In this document: positions 1 to 8,782 of the stretch, piece by piece
Position numbering within the stretch: the stretch's first letter is position 1
How the letters are laid out: each line of letters opens with the position of its first letter
NCBI RefSeq assembly: GCF_017573465.1
Contig: NZ_JAGEPF010000026.1
Coordinates: 1-64,000, forward strand
From: Actinomadura violacea
GTDB lineage: Bacteria > Actinomycetota > Actinomycetes > Streptosporangiales > Streptosporangiaceae
DNA: 64,000 nucleotides
Direction: 5' to 3'
The notes under the pieces: model-generated
What the model saw: the letters and a program-made list of their open reading frames with translations, nothing else
The model's database searches: none
Told to the model about the DNA's origin: nothing
Made by a program: the position numbers and the translations under genes

Positions 1-6
1 GCCTCA

Positions 7-94
7 GGGGCCGCAGAGGCTCCAAAGTCAAGGGTGGACGAAGTCCATCGCGCAGCGACGCCGAAGGCGCCCTTGACTTTGGAGGGGCGGCCCC
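7..94. other. Cloverleaf-like palindromic element with three 3-base loops
   Basis: An 8-bp outer stem (7-14 with 87-94) and a perfect 15-bp stem (20-34 with 70-84) enclose three back-to-back hairpins with no linker bases: 35-47 (5 bp, loop GAA), 48-58 (4 bp, loop GCA) and 59-69 (4 bp, loop GAA). Every base from 20 to 84 is paired except the three loops, and all loops fit GNA, a triloop class known to make very stable DNA hairpins. There is no T-tract, so it is not a classical terminator. It could act as folded RNA in a leader or as folded single-stranded DNA (replication or recombination site, REP-like repeat). The structure is read directly; its role is unknown. Confidence 0.75.
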
Positions 95-440
95 GTACGC
101 CAGCGCCACCCCACCACCCGAACACCCTTTCTTCGATTACCCGGTTCCACCAGTTGACCGGCGCCCATGGGCACATCGCTAGGGCATCTCGGTTCGGCGG
201 GCTGAGCCCAATCCATCGCAACGCACGGTGCGCACTGCGTTTGTGCGCTGCGTTGGTGCGTTGCTTTGAGATGCACCGTTGGCGCGCACCCCCACAGCGC
301 GCCGCCACACAGCGCGCACCGTGGCCGGGGTGGTTGGTTGAGGGTTCTCGGGCCGGGGTAGCTACCCGGCCGTATGCGCGCGTCCGCGGCGGGGTCGGCG
401 TGCGTCTGCGGCATCGGGTCTCGGCGGACGAGGGGGACGC
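95..440 (+). promoter_or_regulatory. Non-coding leader upstream of narG
   Basis: No convincing gene lies here; the open frames across it show no recognisable protein. A long inverted repeat is present: 225-233 (acggtgcgc) pairs with 314-322, and the match extends to about 17 bases per arm with two mismatches, flanking about 75 bases rich in GCGC and TGCG words. The strong ribosome binding site of narG (gaggggg, about 429-435) ends the region. The nar promoter is presumably here, but no clear -35/-10 pair or FNR-type box could be picked out. Confidence 0.4.
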
Positions 441-3400
441 ATGGCATCGGCAACCGGACCGCTCGGATCGGGTGGCGGGGACGATCCGCAGAGTCCGGAG
501 ACCCAGGCTCCTCATGCTCGGGACGAGTTGATGGCGCCGCTGCTGCCCGGCGGTGAACCGATCGAGAAGGTGCTGCGGCAGGCGCAGTTCTTCGTCCCGG
601 GGAAACCGTCCGATGACTATCGGCGGCTGCATCGGCACGGCGGCCGGAACGCCGAGGAGTTCTATCGGGAGCGGTGGCGGCATGACCGGGAGGTCCGCTC
701 GACCCATGGTGTGAACTGCACGGGCTCGTGTTCGTGGAAGGTGTACGTCAAGGACGGCATCATCACCTGGGAGACGCAGCAGACCGATTATCCGTCGGTC
801 GGCCCGGACTCTCCGGAGTACGAGCCGCGGGGCTGCCCGCGGGGGGCGTCGTTCTCCTGGTACACGTATTCGCCGTCGCGGGTCCGGTATCCGTATGTGC
901 GGGGGCCGCTGCTGGAGATGTGGCGGGAGACGAGGCGGCGGCTCGGTGATCCGGTGGCGGCGTGGGCGGAGATCACGGGTGATCCGGCGCGGTCGGCGCT
1001 GTACAAGGGGGCGCGCGGCAAGGGCGGGTTCGTGCGGTCGACGTGGGCGGAGGTCACGGAGCTGATCGCGGCCGCGCACGTCCACACGGTGAAGGAGTAC
1101 GGCCCGGACCGGGTGGTGGGGTTCTCGCCGATTCCGGCGATGTCGATGGTGTCGTATGCGGCGGGCACCCGTTTCCTGTCGATGATCGGCGGGACGATCC
1201 TGTCCTTCTACGACTGGTACGCGGATCTGCCGGTCGCGTCGCCTCAGGTGTTCGGCGACCAGACGGACGTTCCGGAGTCGGGTGACTGGTGGAACTCGTC
1301 GTACCTGATCGTGTGGGGCACGAATCTGCCGATCACGCGGACGCCGGACGCGCATTTCATGACGGAGGCCCGGTACCGGGGGCAGAAGGTCGTCGTGGTG
1401 TCGCCCGACTTCTCCGATCACACGAAGTTCGCCGATGACTGGCTGGCCGCGGCGCCGGGCACCGATGGGGCGCTCGGGATGGCGATGGGCCATGTGGTGC
1501 TGTCCGAGTTCTTCCGCGATCGGCAGGTGCCGTATTTCACCGAGTACACCAAGACCTATACGGATCTGCCTTTCCTGGTGACGCTGGAGGAGCGCGGCGA
1601 CGCGGTCGTCCCGGGAAGGTTCCTCACGGCGGCCGAGCTGGGCGACGAGGGGGAGGGCGCAGCGCACAAGCCCGTCCTGCTGGACGCCCAGACGGGTGAG
1701 CCGGTGGCGCCGAACGGGTCGCTGGGGTTCCGGTTCACCCCATCCGGCGTGGGCCGCTGGAACCTCGATCTGGGCGAGACGGATCCGCTGCTCACGCTGT
1801 ACGGCCGCCACGAGGAGACACGGCCGATCGATCTGCCGCGCTTCGACGTCGGCGAGACCGAGGGCGGTGCGGTGGTCCGGCGCGGGGTGCCGGTGCGCCG
1901 GGTCGGCGGACGGCTGGTGACGACGGTCCTCGACCTGCTGATGGCGCAGTACGCGGTGGGCCGCGACGGCCTGCCGGGGGAGTGGCCGGACGGCTACGGC
2001 GACGCGTCCCAGCCGGGCACCCCCGCCTGGCAGGAGGAGATCACCACGGTCCCGGCCGACGCCGCCGTCCGGGTGGCGCGCGAGTTCGCCCGCAACGCGG
2101 AGGTGTCGCGCGGCCGGTCGATGATCGCCATGGGCGGCGGGACGAACCACTGGTACCACTCCGACGAGATCTACCGGACGTTCCTGACGCTGGTGATGCT
2201 GTGCGGCTGCCAGGGCGTGAACGGCGGCGGCTGGGCGCACTACGTCGGGCAGGAGAAGGTGCGTCCGCTGACGGGCTGGCAGCAGACGGCGTTCGCGCTG
2301 GACTGGCAGCGCCCGACTCGCCACATGACCGGCACGTCGTTCTTCTACCTGCACACCGACCAGTGGCGGTACGAGACGTTCGGCCCGCAGGAGATGGCGA
2401 CGCCGCTCGGCCGCGGCCTGTTCCGCGACAAAACGTTCGCCGACTGCCTGGCGCAGGCGTCCCGCCTCGGCTGGACGCCGAGCCATCCCGGCTTCGACCG
2501 CAACCCGCTGGATCTCGCCGACGAGGCCGCCGCGGCGGGGCGTCCGGTCGCGGACCACATCGTGGACGAGCTGAAGTCCGGCCGGCTGCGGTTCGCGGGC
2601 GAGGATCCGGACGCGCCGTGGAACTGGCCGCGGGTGATGACGATCTGGCGGGCGAACGTCCTGGGCTCGTCCGGCAAGGGCATGGAGTACTTCATGCGGC
2701 ACCTGCTGGGGACGGACGACGCGGTCCGCGCGGAGGAGTCGCCGCCGGAGCTGCGCCCGGCGGAGGTGGCGTGGCGGGAGGAGGCGCCGCGCGGCAAGCT
2801 CGACCTGCTGACCACGATCGACTTCCGGATGACGAGTTCGTGCACGTACGCGGACGTCGTGCTGCCGGCGGCGACGTGGTACGAGAAGCACGACCTGTCG
2901 AGCACGGACATGCATCCGTTCGTGCATTCGTTCAATCCGGCGATCGCGCCGCCGTGGGAGACCCGCACCGACTTCGACGCGTTCCGGCTGATCGCCGAGG
3001 ACTTCTCCCGCCTGGCCGAGGACCATCTGGGCACCCGCACGGACGTGCTGCCGGTGCCGCTGATGCACGACTCCCCGGACGAGCTGGCGCAGCCGGGCGG
3101 CCGGGTGCTGGACTGGAAGGCGGGCCAGTGCGATCCGGTGCCCGGCGTGACTATGCCGAAGCTGGTGACGATCGAGCGCGACTTCACGGCGGTCGCGGCG
3201 AAGATGGCGGCGCTCGGCCCGCTGGTCGACACGCTCGGCACGTCCGTGAAGGGCATGACGTGGGTGCCGAAGGGCGCCGTCGAGTACCTGCGCAAGTCCA
3301 ACGGCACCATCCGCGGCGGGATCGCGGACGGCCGCCCCGCGCTGACCCGCGACGTGCACGTCGCCGAGGCGATCCTCGCGCTGTCGGGCACGACGAACGG

Positions 3401-4214
3401 GCGCGTCGCCGTCCAGGCCTGGAAGGACCTGGAGAAACGCACCGGCATGGATCTGGTCGACCTGGCCGAGGAGCGTGCCGGGGAGCACATCTCGTTCGGT
3501 GACACCGTGACTCAGCCGCGCGCCGTCATCACCAGCCCGGAATGGAGTGGCAGCGAGTCGGGCGGGCGCAGGTACTCGCCGTTCACGGTGAACGTCGAGC
3601 GGAAGCGGCCGTGGCACACGCTGACCGGCCGGATGCACTTCTTCCTCGACCACGACTGGATCCAGGAGTACGGCGAGGCGCTGCCGGCCTACCGGCCGCC
3701 GCTGAGCTATGTCCGCCATTTCGCGCAGGAGCTGGGGATGCGCGAGGAGGGCCGTCCGGAGGTCACCGTCCGGTACCTGACTCCGCATTCGAAGTGGTCG
3801 ATCCATTCGGAGTACGCGGACAACCTGCACATGCTGCGGCTGTTCCGCGGCGGCCCGACGATCTGGATGAGCCCGCAGGACGCGGCCCGGATCGACGTGC
3901 GGGACAACGACTGGATCGAGGCGTACAACCGCAACGGGGTGGTCGCCTGCCGCGCCGTCGTCACGCACCGGATGCCGCGCGGGACCGTCTTCATGTACCA
4001 CGCGAAGGACCGTCATCTGATGACGCCGCGATCGGAGATCTCCGGCTGGCACGGCGGCTCCGACAACTCGCTGACCCGCCTGGTCATCAAGCCGACCCAC
4101 ATGATCGGCGGCTACGCGCAGCTCAGCTTCGCGTTCAACTACTACGGCCCGACCGGCAACCAGCGCGACGAGATCGCGGTGATCCGCAAGCGGTCCCAGG
4201 AGGTGCGGTTCTGA
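441..4214 (+). CDS. narG: Respiratory nitrate reductase, alpha (molybdenum) subunit
   Basis: Catalytic subunit of the membrane-bound nitrate reductase; it reduces nitrate to nitrite at a bis-MGD molybdenum site on the cytoplasmic face using electrons passed from NarI through NarH. At 1257 residues it has the usual family length. His89, Cys93, Cys97 and Cys132 form the H-x3-C-x3-C-x34-C pattern of the FS0 iron-sulfur cluster, and Asp276 in a DQTDVPES motif matches the molybdenum-ligand aspartate. The ATG at 441 follows a strong gaggggg site. A later ATG at 531 would remove a 30-residue extension that lines up with nothing in the E. coli protein as I recall it. First gene of a coupled narGHJI operon; its stop overlaps the narH start. 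Confidence 0.97.
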   Translation: MASATGPLGSGGGDDPQSPETQAPHARDELMAPLLPGGEPIEKVLRQAQFFVPGKPSDDYRRLHRHGGRNAEEFYRERWRHDREVRSTHGVNCTGSCSWKVYVKDGIITWETQQTDYPSVGPDSPEYEPRGCPRGASFSWYTYSPSRVRYPYVRGPLLEMWRETRRRLGDPVAAWAEITGDPARSALYKGARGKGGFVRSTWAEVTELIAAAHVHTVKEYGPDRVVGFSPIPAMSMVSYAAGTRFLSMIGGTILSFYDWYADLPVASPQVFGDQTDVPESGDWWNSSYLIVWGTNLPITRTPDAHFMTEARYRGQKVVVVSPDFSDHTKFADDWLAAAPGTDGALGMAMGHVVLSEFFRDRQVPYFTEYTKTYTDLPFLVTLEERGDAVVPGRFLTAAELGDEGEGAAHKPVLLDAQTGEPVAPNGSLGFRFTPSGVGRWNLDLGETDPLLTLYGRHEETRPIDLPRFDVGETEGGAVVRRGVPVRRVGGRLVTTVLDLLMAQYAVGRDGLPGEWPDGYGDASQPGTPAWQEEITTVPADAAVRVAREFARNAEVSRGRSMIAMGGGTNHWYHSDEIYRTFLTLVMLCGCQGVNGGGWAHYVGQEKVRPLTGWQQTAFALDWQRPTRHMTGTSFFYLHTDQWRYETFGPQEMATPLGRGLFRDKTFADCLAQASRLGWTPSHPGFDRNPLDLADEAAAAGRPVADHIVDELKSGRLRFAGEDPDAPWNWPRVMTIWRANVLGSSGKGMEYFMRHLLGTDDAVRAEESPPELRPAEVAWREEAPRGKLDLLTTIDFRMTSSCTYADVVLPAATWYEKHDLSSTDMHPFVHSFNPAIAPPWETRTDFDAFRLIAEDFSRLAEDHLGTRTDVLPVPLMHDSPDELAQPGGRVLDWKAGQCDPVPGVTMPKLVTIERDFTAVAAKMAALGPLVDTLGTSVKGMTWVPKGAVEYLRKSNGTIRGGIADGRPALTRDVHVAEAILALSGTTNGRVAVQAWKDLEKRTGMDLVDLAEERAGEHISFGDTVTQPRAVITSPEWSGSESGGRRYSPFTVNVERKRPWHTLTGRMHFFLDHDWIQEYGEALPAYRPPLSYVRHFAQELGMREEGRPEVTVRYLTPHSKWSIHSEYADNLHMLRLFRGGPTIWMSPQDAARIDVRDNDWIEAYNRNGVVACRAVVTHRMPRGTVFMYHAKDRHLMTPRSEISGWHGGSDNSLTRLVIKPTHMIGGYAQLSFAFNYYGPTGNQRDEIAVIRKRSQEVRF

Positions 4215-5869
4215 TGAGGCCGATGGCGCAGGTCGCGATGGTGATGAACCTCGACAAGTGCATCGGCTGCCACACCTGCTCGGTGACGTGCAAGCAGACG
4301 TGGACGAACCGTCCGGGCACCGAGTACGTGTACTTCAACAACGTCGAGACGAAGCCGGGGATCGGCTACCCGAGGCGGTACGAGGACCAGGAGCGGTGGA
4401 AGGGCGGCTGGACGCTCGACCGCAAGGGGCGGCTCCAGCTGAAGGCGGGCGGGCGGCTGCTGAAGCTGCTGTCGATCTTCTACAACCCGAACCTGCCGTC
4501 GATCGACGACTACGGCGACCCGTGGACCTACGACTACCAGACGGTGGTGAACGCGCCGCTCGGCACGCAGAACCCGAGCGTGCACTCCATCTCCGCGCTG
4601 ACCGGCCGCGACATGAAGCTGCGCTGGGGCAGCAACTGGGACGACGACCTGGCGGGCGCGCCCGAGACGGCGCCGTCCGACCCGAACCTCGCGGGGCTGG
4701 AGGATCGGGTCAAGATGGAGTTCGAGCAGGTGTTCATGTTCTACCTGCCGCGGATCTGCGAGCACTGCCTGAACCCGTCATGCGTCGCGTCGTGCCCGTC
4801 GGGCGCGATGTACAAGCGGTCCGAGGACGGGATCGTGCTGGTCGACGAGGACCGCTGCCGGGGCTGGCGGTTCTGCGTGTCGGGCTGCCCGTACAAGAAG
4901 GTGTACTTCAACCACCGGACCGGCAAGGCGGAGAAGTGCACGCTGTGCTTCCCGCGCATCGAGGAGGGGCAGCCGACGATCTGCTCGGAGACGTGCGTGG
5001 GCCGGCTCCGCTACCTCGGGCTGTTCCTGTACGACGCCGACAAGGTCACCGAGGCCGCCGCGACGCCCGATGAGCAGGACCTGTACGAGGCGCAGCTGTC
5101 GGTGTTCCTGGACCCGTCCGACCCGGAGGTGCAGGCGGAGGCCGCGAAGGCGGGGATCCCGGCGGACTGGGTGGAGGCGGCGCAGCGGTCGCCGGTGTAC
5201 GCGCTGGCCGTCCGGCACCGGGTGGCGCTGCCGCTGCATCCGGAGTACCGGACGCTGCCGATGGTCTGGTACATCCCGCCGCTGTCGCCGGTCGCGGACG
5301 TCGCGCACGCCGCCGGGTACGAGCACGGCGACCCGGACAGGGTGTTCGCCACCATCGACGACCTGCGGATCCCCATCGAGTACCTGGCGAACCTGTTCAC
5401 CGCGGGGAAGACGGAAACGGTCCGGGACGTGCTGCGGAAGCTGGCCGCGGTCCGGGCCGTGATGCGGGCGGGGCAGCTCGGCCTGGACCTGGACGAGGAC
5501 CTGCCCGCGTCCGTCGGCGCGACCGCCGACGAGCTCGACGACCTGTACCGGCTGATCGCCATCGGCAAGTACGAGGACCGCTACGTCGTCCCGAAGGCGC
5601 ATGCCGAGGACGCGGGCCGGCTGATGGCGCAGCACGAGCAGCTGTTCTGCAGCCTGGACGGCGAGGGCGGCCCCGGCATGGGCGGCAACGGCCCGCCGAG
5701 CGTGGAGAGCTTCCATCCCGGCAGGACCCCGAACACCGCCGCCGGCGGCGGCACGTTCCGGGCCGACGACGGCCGTACGCGCTTCAACCTGCTCGGCTGG
5801 AACGGGCGCGGCGACGCGCCGCACCTCTTCCCCGAGGTCCCCGAGGTCCCCGAGGCGGACGGCTCATGA
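4214..5869 (+). CDS. narH: Respiratory nitrate reductase, beta (iron-sulfur) subunit
   Basis: Electron-transfer subunit carrying four iron-sulfur clusters between NarI hemes and NarG. The start ATG overlaps the narG stop (TGATG) and follows aggaggtg at 4198-4205. The N-terminus has C16-x2-C19-x2-C22-x3-C26 (MNLDKCIGCHTCSVTC). Further on come CEHCLNPSCVASCP and CRGWRFCVSGCP; the Trp in CRGW replaces a cysteine, as expected for the [3Fe-4S] centre of true NarH. A last group CTLC...CSETC follows. At 551 residues it is somewhat longer than the E. coli protein (512 aa); the extra length is C-terminal and ends in a short PEVPEVPEA repeat. The downstream narJ start overlaps its stop. Confidence 0.97.
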   Translation: MRPMAQVAMVMNLDKCIGCHTCSVTCKQTWTNRPGTEYVYFNNVETKPGIGYPRRYEDQERWKGGWTLDRKGRLQLKAGGRLLKLLSIFYNPNLPSIDDYGDPWTYDYQTVVNAPLGTQNPSVHSISALTGRDMKLRWGSNWDDDLAGAPETAPSDPNLAGLEDRVKMEFEQVFMFYLPRICEHCLNPSCVASCPSGAMYKRSEDGIVLVDEDRCRGWRFCVSGCPYKKVYFNHRTGKAEKCTLCFPRIEEGQPTICSETCVGRLRYLGLFLYDADKVTEAAATPDEQDLYEAQLSVFLDPSDPEVQAEAAKAGIPADWVEAAQRSPVYALAVRHRVALPLHPEYRTLPMVWYIPPLSPVADVAHAAGYEHGDPDRVFATIDDLRIPIEYLANLFTAGKTETVRDVLRKLAAVRAVMRAGQLGLDLDEDLPASVGATADELDDLYRLIAIGKYEDRYVVPKAHAEDAGRLMAQHEQLFCSLDGEGGPGMGGNGPPSVESFHPGRTPNTAAGGGTFRADDGRTRFNLLGWNGRGDAPHLFPEVPEVPEADGS

Positions 5870-6501
5870 CCCGCGACAGCGGCGTGGACCCGTACAAGCT
5901 CGCCTCGGTGCTGCTCCAGTACCCGACCCGGGCGTTGTTCGACGGGCTCGACCACCTCGACGCCGCCGCCGCGGCCGCCTCGCCGCGCGCGGCCAGGGAC
6001 GGTTTCGCCCGCTTCCTCGGCTGGCTGCGCGCCACCCCGCCGACCGAGGTCGCGCAGCACTACGTCGAGACGTTCGACCTGCGCCGCCGCTGCGCGCTGT
6101 ACCTGACGTACTACCGGTACGGCGACACCCGCAAGCGCGGCATGGCGATGCTGACCTTCAAGGCCGCCTACCGCGCCGCCGGGTTCGACCCGTCGGAGGA
6201 CGAGCTGCCCGACTACCTGCCGCTCGTCCTGGACTTCGCGGCGCTCAGCCCGCGCGGCGAGAAGCTGCTGCGCGGGCACCGCGCCGACCTGGAGCTGCTG
6301 CGCCGCGCGCTCGCCGAGGCGGGCACCCCCTACGCGGACGTGGTGGCGGCGGTGTGCGCCCGGCTACCGAGGCTGGGCCGCCGGGACACGGCGCTCGTCG
6401 GGCGGTTCTGGGAGAAGGGACCACCCGAGGAGGAGGTGGGGCTCGAACCGTTCGCCCCGCCCGAGTACCTCGACGGCAGCGGAACGGGGGCACGGCGGTG
6501 A
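5866..6501 (+). CDS. narJ: Nitrate reductase assembly chaperone
   Basis: Cytoplasmic chaperone of the TorD/NarJ family; it binds apo-NarG and holds it until the molybdenum cofactor and FS0 cluster are inserted and the complex docks on NarI. It is not part of the finished enzyme. The sequence is alpha-helical, 211 residues, with the family-typical stretch YVETFDLRRRCALYLTYYRY (about residues 66-85) and the LPDYLPLVLDF segment. The ATG overlaps the narH stop by four bases and the end overlaps the narI GTG, so translation is coupled through the operon. Assignment rests on position as well as motifs. Confidence 0.93.
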   Translation: MTRDSGVDPYKLASVLLQYPTRALFDGLDHLDAAAAAASPRAARDGFARFLGWLRATPPTEVAQHYVETFDLRRRCALYLTYYRYGDTRKRGMAMLTFKAAYRAAGFDPSEDELPDYLPLVLDFAALSPRGEKLLRGHRADLELLRRALAEAGTPYADVVAAVCARLPRLGRRDTALVGRFWEKGPPEEEVGLEPFAPPEYLDGSGTGARR

Positions 6502-7241
6502 GCAGCTTCGAACTGTGGTGGTGGGTGATCCTGCCCTACGCGGCGATGGTCGTCTTCGTCGTCGGGCACATCTGGCGCTGGCGCTACGACCAGTTCGGCT
6601 GGACGAGCCGGTCGACGCAGCTGCAGGAGCGGCGGCTGCTGAAATGGGGCGCGCCGCTGTTCCACTACTCGGCGTTCGCCGCGATCGCCGGGCACGTCAT
6701 CGGCATCCTCATCCCGCGGTCGTTCACCGAGTGGCTCGGCATCCCGGAGCGGGCGTACACCCTGTTCTCCGGCATCGCGGGCTCGGTCGCGGCGATCGGG
6801 GTGCTGATCGGCGCCGGCATCCTGATCTTCCGCCGGATGGGCGTGCCGCGCGTCCGCGCCACCACCAGCGGCGTCGACTACCTCGCGCTGATCCTGCTCG
6901 GCGTCATCAGCCTGCTCGGCATCTACCTGACGCTCGGCGTGCAGGAGTTCGGGAGCGGCTACGACTACCGGACGACCGTGTCGGTGTGGTTCCGCAGCCT
7001 GTTCGCCGGCACCCCCGACTACAAGGCGATCGGCGACGCGCCGGTGATGTACCAGGTGCACGCCACCGCCGCCTGGATGATCTTCGCGGTGTGGCCGTTC
7101 AGCCGGCTCGTGCACGCCTGGAGCTACCCGCTGTGGTACCTGTGGCGGCCCTACGTCGTCTACCGGGACCGGCGCGCCGGCCCCCCGCCCGAGCCGGGCA
7201 CCGGCGGCCGGCGCTGGCGGAAGATCGGCGTCCCGTACTGA
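6498..7241 (+). CDS. narI: Respiratory nitrate reductase, gamma (cytochrome b) subunit
   Basis: Membrane anchor that oxidises quinol and carries two b hemes. A GTG start at 6498 overlaps the narJ stop (GTGA) and gives 247 residues beginning MSSFELWWW; the longer upstream reading frame only shadows narJ. Five hydrophobic segments are visible. The candidate heme ligands fall at His56 and His66 in HYSAFAAIAGH and at His188 and His206 in YQVHATAAW and RLVHAWS, almost the same numbers as in E. coli NarI. It closes the operon; no nitrate/nitrite transporter of the NarK type follows. Confidence 0.95.
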   Translation: MSSFELWWWVILPYAAMVVFVVGHIWRWRYDQFGWTSRSTQLQERRLLKWGAPLFHYSAFAAIAGHVIGILIPRSFTEWLGIPERAYTLFSGIAGSVAAIGVLIGAGILIFRRMGVPRVRATTSGVDYLALILLGVISLLGIYLTLGVQEFGSGYDYRTTVSVWFRSLFAGTPDYKAIGDAPVMYQVHATAAWMIFAVWPFSRLVHAWSYPLWYLWRPYVVYRDRRAGPPPEPGTGGRRWRKIGVPY

Positions 7242-7356
7242 CCCGCCCCCGGCCCGGGCGGACCACCTCCGAGACGGGGTCCTAGGACGATCGGACGTGG
7301 CCGTCTGGGTCCGGCGGCCGACGCGCGGCGGCACGCCCCGCGGCCAGCATGGGTCC

Positions 7357-8766
7357 ATGACCACGATCAAGGAAAGCGACGCCGTCCAGGCGGGGGAGCG
7401 CCGGGCCGGGGGCACCCCGGCGTGGGCCGCGATGCTGGCCGCGTCCGTCGGCCAGTTCCTCGTCGTCCTGGACATCTCCGTCGTCAACGTCGCCCTGCCC
7501 GGCATGCGCGCCGGGCTCGGGCTCGGCGCGACCAGCCTGCAGTGGGTCGTCAACGCCTACTCGCTGGCGTTCGCCGGGTTCCTGCTGCTCGGCGGGCGCG
7601 CCGCGGACCTGTTCGGCCGCAAGCGGGTGTTCATCACCGGGCTCGGCCTGTTCACCGCGGCCAGCCTCGCGGGCGGGCTCGCGCAGGACGCCGGGATGCT
7701 CATCGGCGCGCGGGCCGTGCAGGGGCTCGGCGCCGCGATCCTCGCGCCCGTCACGCTGTCGCTGATCACCGGGACGTTCCCGGAGGGGCCCGCGCGGACC
7801 CGGGCGATCGCGATGTGGACGGCGGTCGGCACCGCCGGCGGCGCCACCGGCGGGCTCGTCGGCGGGCTGCTCACCGACTACCTCAGCTGGCGCTGGGTGC
7901 TATTGATCAACGTGCCGATCGGCGCTGCCGTCGCGGTGGTCGCGGGCCGGTGGCTGCGGGACGAGGCGGCGGCCGCCGCCCGGCAGCGCCTCGACCTGCC
8001 CGGCGCGGTCCTGGTCACCGGCGGTGTCGGCCTGCTCGCCTTCGGCATCGGGCAGAGCGAGCACCACGGCTGGACGTCGGCGGACTCGCTCGTCCCGCTG
8101 CTCGCCGGGCTCGTCCTGCTGGCGCTGTTCGTCGCCGTCGAGGCTCGGACGGCGCAGCCCCTCGTCCAGCTGCGGCTGTTCCGGCTGCGCAGCGTCGCGG
8201 TCGGCAACCTCGCCACCCTCGTCAGCACGATGGCGGGGTTCGCGCTCTGGTACTTCCTGTCGCTCTACATGCAGAACGTCCTGCACTACAGCGCCGTCCG
8301 GACCGGGGTGTCGTTCCTGCCGCACACCGCGGGCATCATCCTCGGCTCGAAGCTCGCGCCCACGCTGATGGCGCGGATGGACGCCCGGATCCTGGCCGCC
8401 GGGGGCGGGCTGATGGCCGCGGCGGGGTTCGCGTGGCAGAGCGCCGTGCTGGACGCGGGCGGGACGTTCGCCGGGTCGATCCTCGGCCCCGGCATCGTGA
8501 TGGCGACCGGGTTCGGACTGCTGATGACGCCGCTGGTGGAGGCGTCGACGGCCGGCGCGGACCGGTCGGAGGCGGGCGCCGTCGCGGGCGTCGTCAACAC
8601 CTCGCGGACGATCGGCGGCGCGATCGGCCTCACGATCCTCGCGACCGCGGCGGCCCGGTCCGGCTCCGACCTCGCGGACGGCTACTCGACCGCGTTCCTG
8701 ATCGCCGCGATCATCACCGCGGCGGGTACCGCGCTGGTCGCGTTCCTGCCCCGGACGCGCCGCTGA
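7357..8766 (+). CDS. MFS transporter, DHA2 (EmrB/QacA-like) family
   Basis: Proton-coupled efflux pump of the 14-segment drug:H+ antiporter family. Near the N-terminus is the DHA2 signature LDISVVNVALPGMR, followed by GGRAADLFGRKRVF (motif A between segments 2 and 3) and an antiporter-type G-rich segment. The 469-residue product has a length normal for the family. The ATG at 7357 was chosen because hydrophobic sequence starts about 25 residues later; a GTG at 7297 would add 20 basic residues. The gene is 115 bases after narI and converges on the next gene. The substrate cannot be read from sequence; it is not NarK. Confidence 0.85.
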   Translation: MTTIKESDAVQAGERRAGGTPAWAAMLAASVGQFLVVLDISVVNVALPGMRAGLGLGATSLQWVVNAYSLAFAGFLLLGGRAADLFGRKRVFITGLGLFTAASLAGGLAQDAGMLIGARAVQGLGAAILAPVTLSLITGTFPEGPARTRAIAMWTAVGTAGGATGGLVGGLLTDYLSWRWVLLINVPIGAAVAVVAGRWLRDEAAAAARQRLDLPGAVLVTGGVGLLAFGIGQSEHHGWTSADSLVPLLAGLVLLALFVAVEARTAQPLVQLRLFRLRSVAVGNLATLVSTMAGFALWYFLSLYMQNVLHYSAVRTGVSFLPHTAGIILGSKLAPTLMARMDARILAAGGGLMAAAGFAWQSAVLDAGGTFAGSILGPGIVMATGFGLLMTPLVEASTAGADRSEAGAVAGVVNTSRTIGGAIGLTILATAAARSGSDLADGYSTAFLIAAIITAAGTALVAFLPRTRR

Positions 8767-8782
8767 CCCCCGTCCCGGCGCC

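Noticed and set aside
95..440. Overlapping open frames on both strands before narG
   Set aside because: They lack ribosome sites and recognisable sequence and run through strongly repetitive GCGC-rich DNA; best read as leader.
7357..8766. MFS gene as a NarK nitrate/nitrite transporter
   Set aside because: Position after narI suggested it, but the sequence has DHA2 drug-antiporter motifs and 14 segments, not the nitrate signature motifs.
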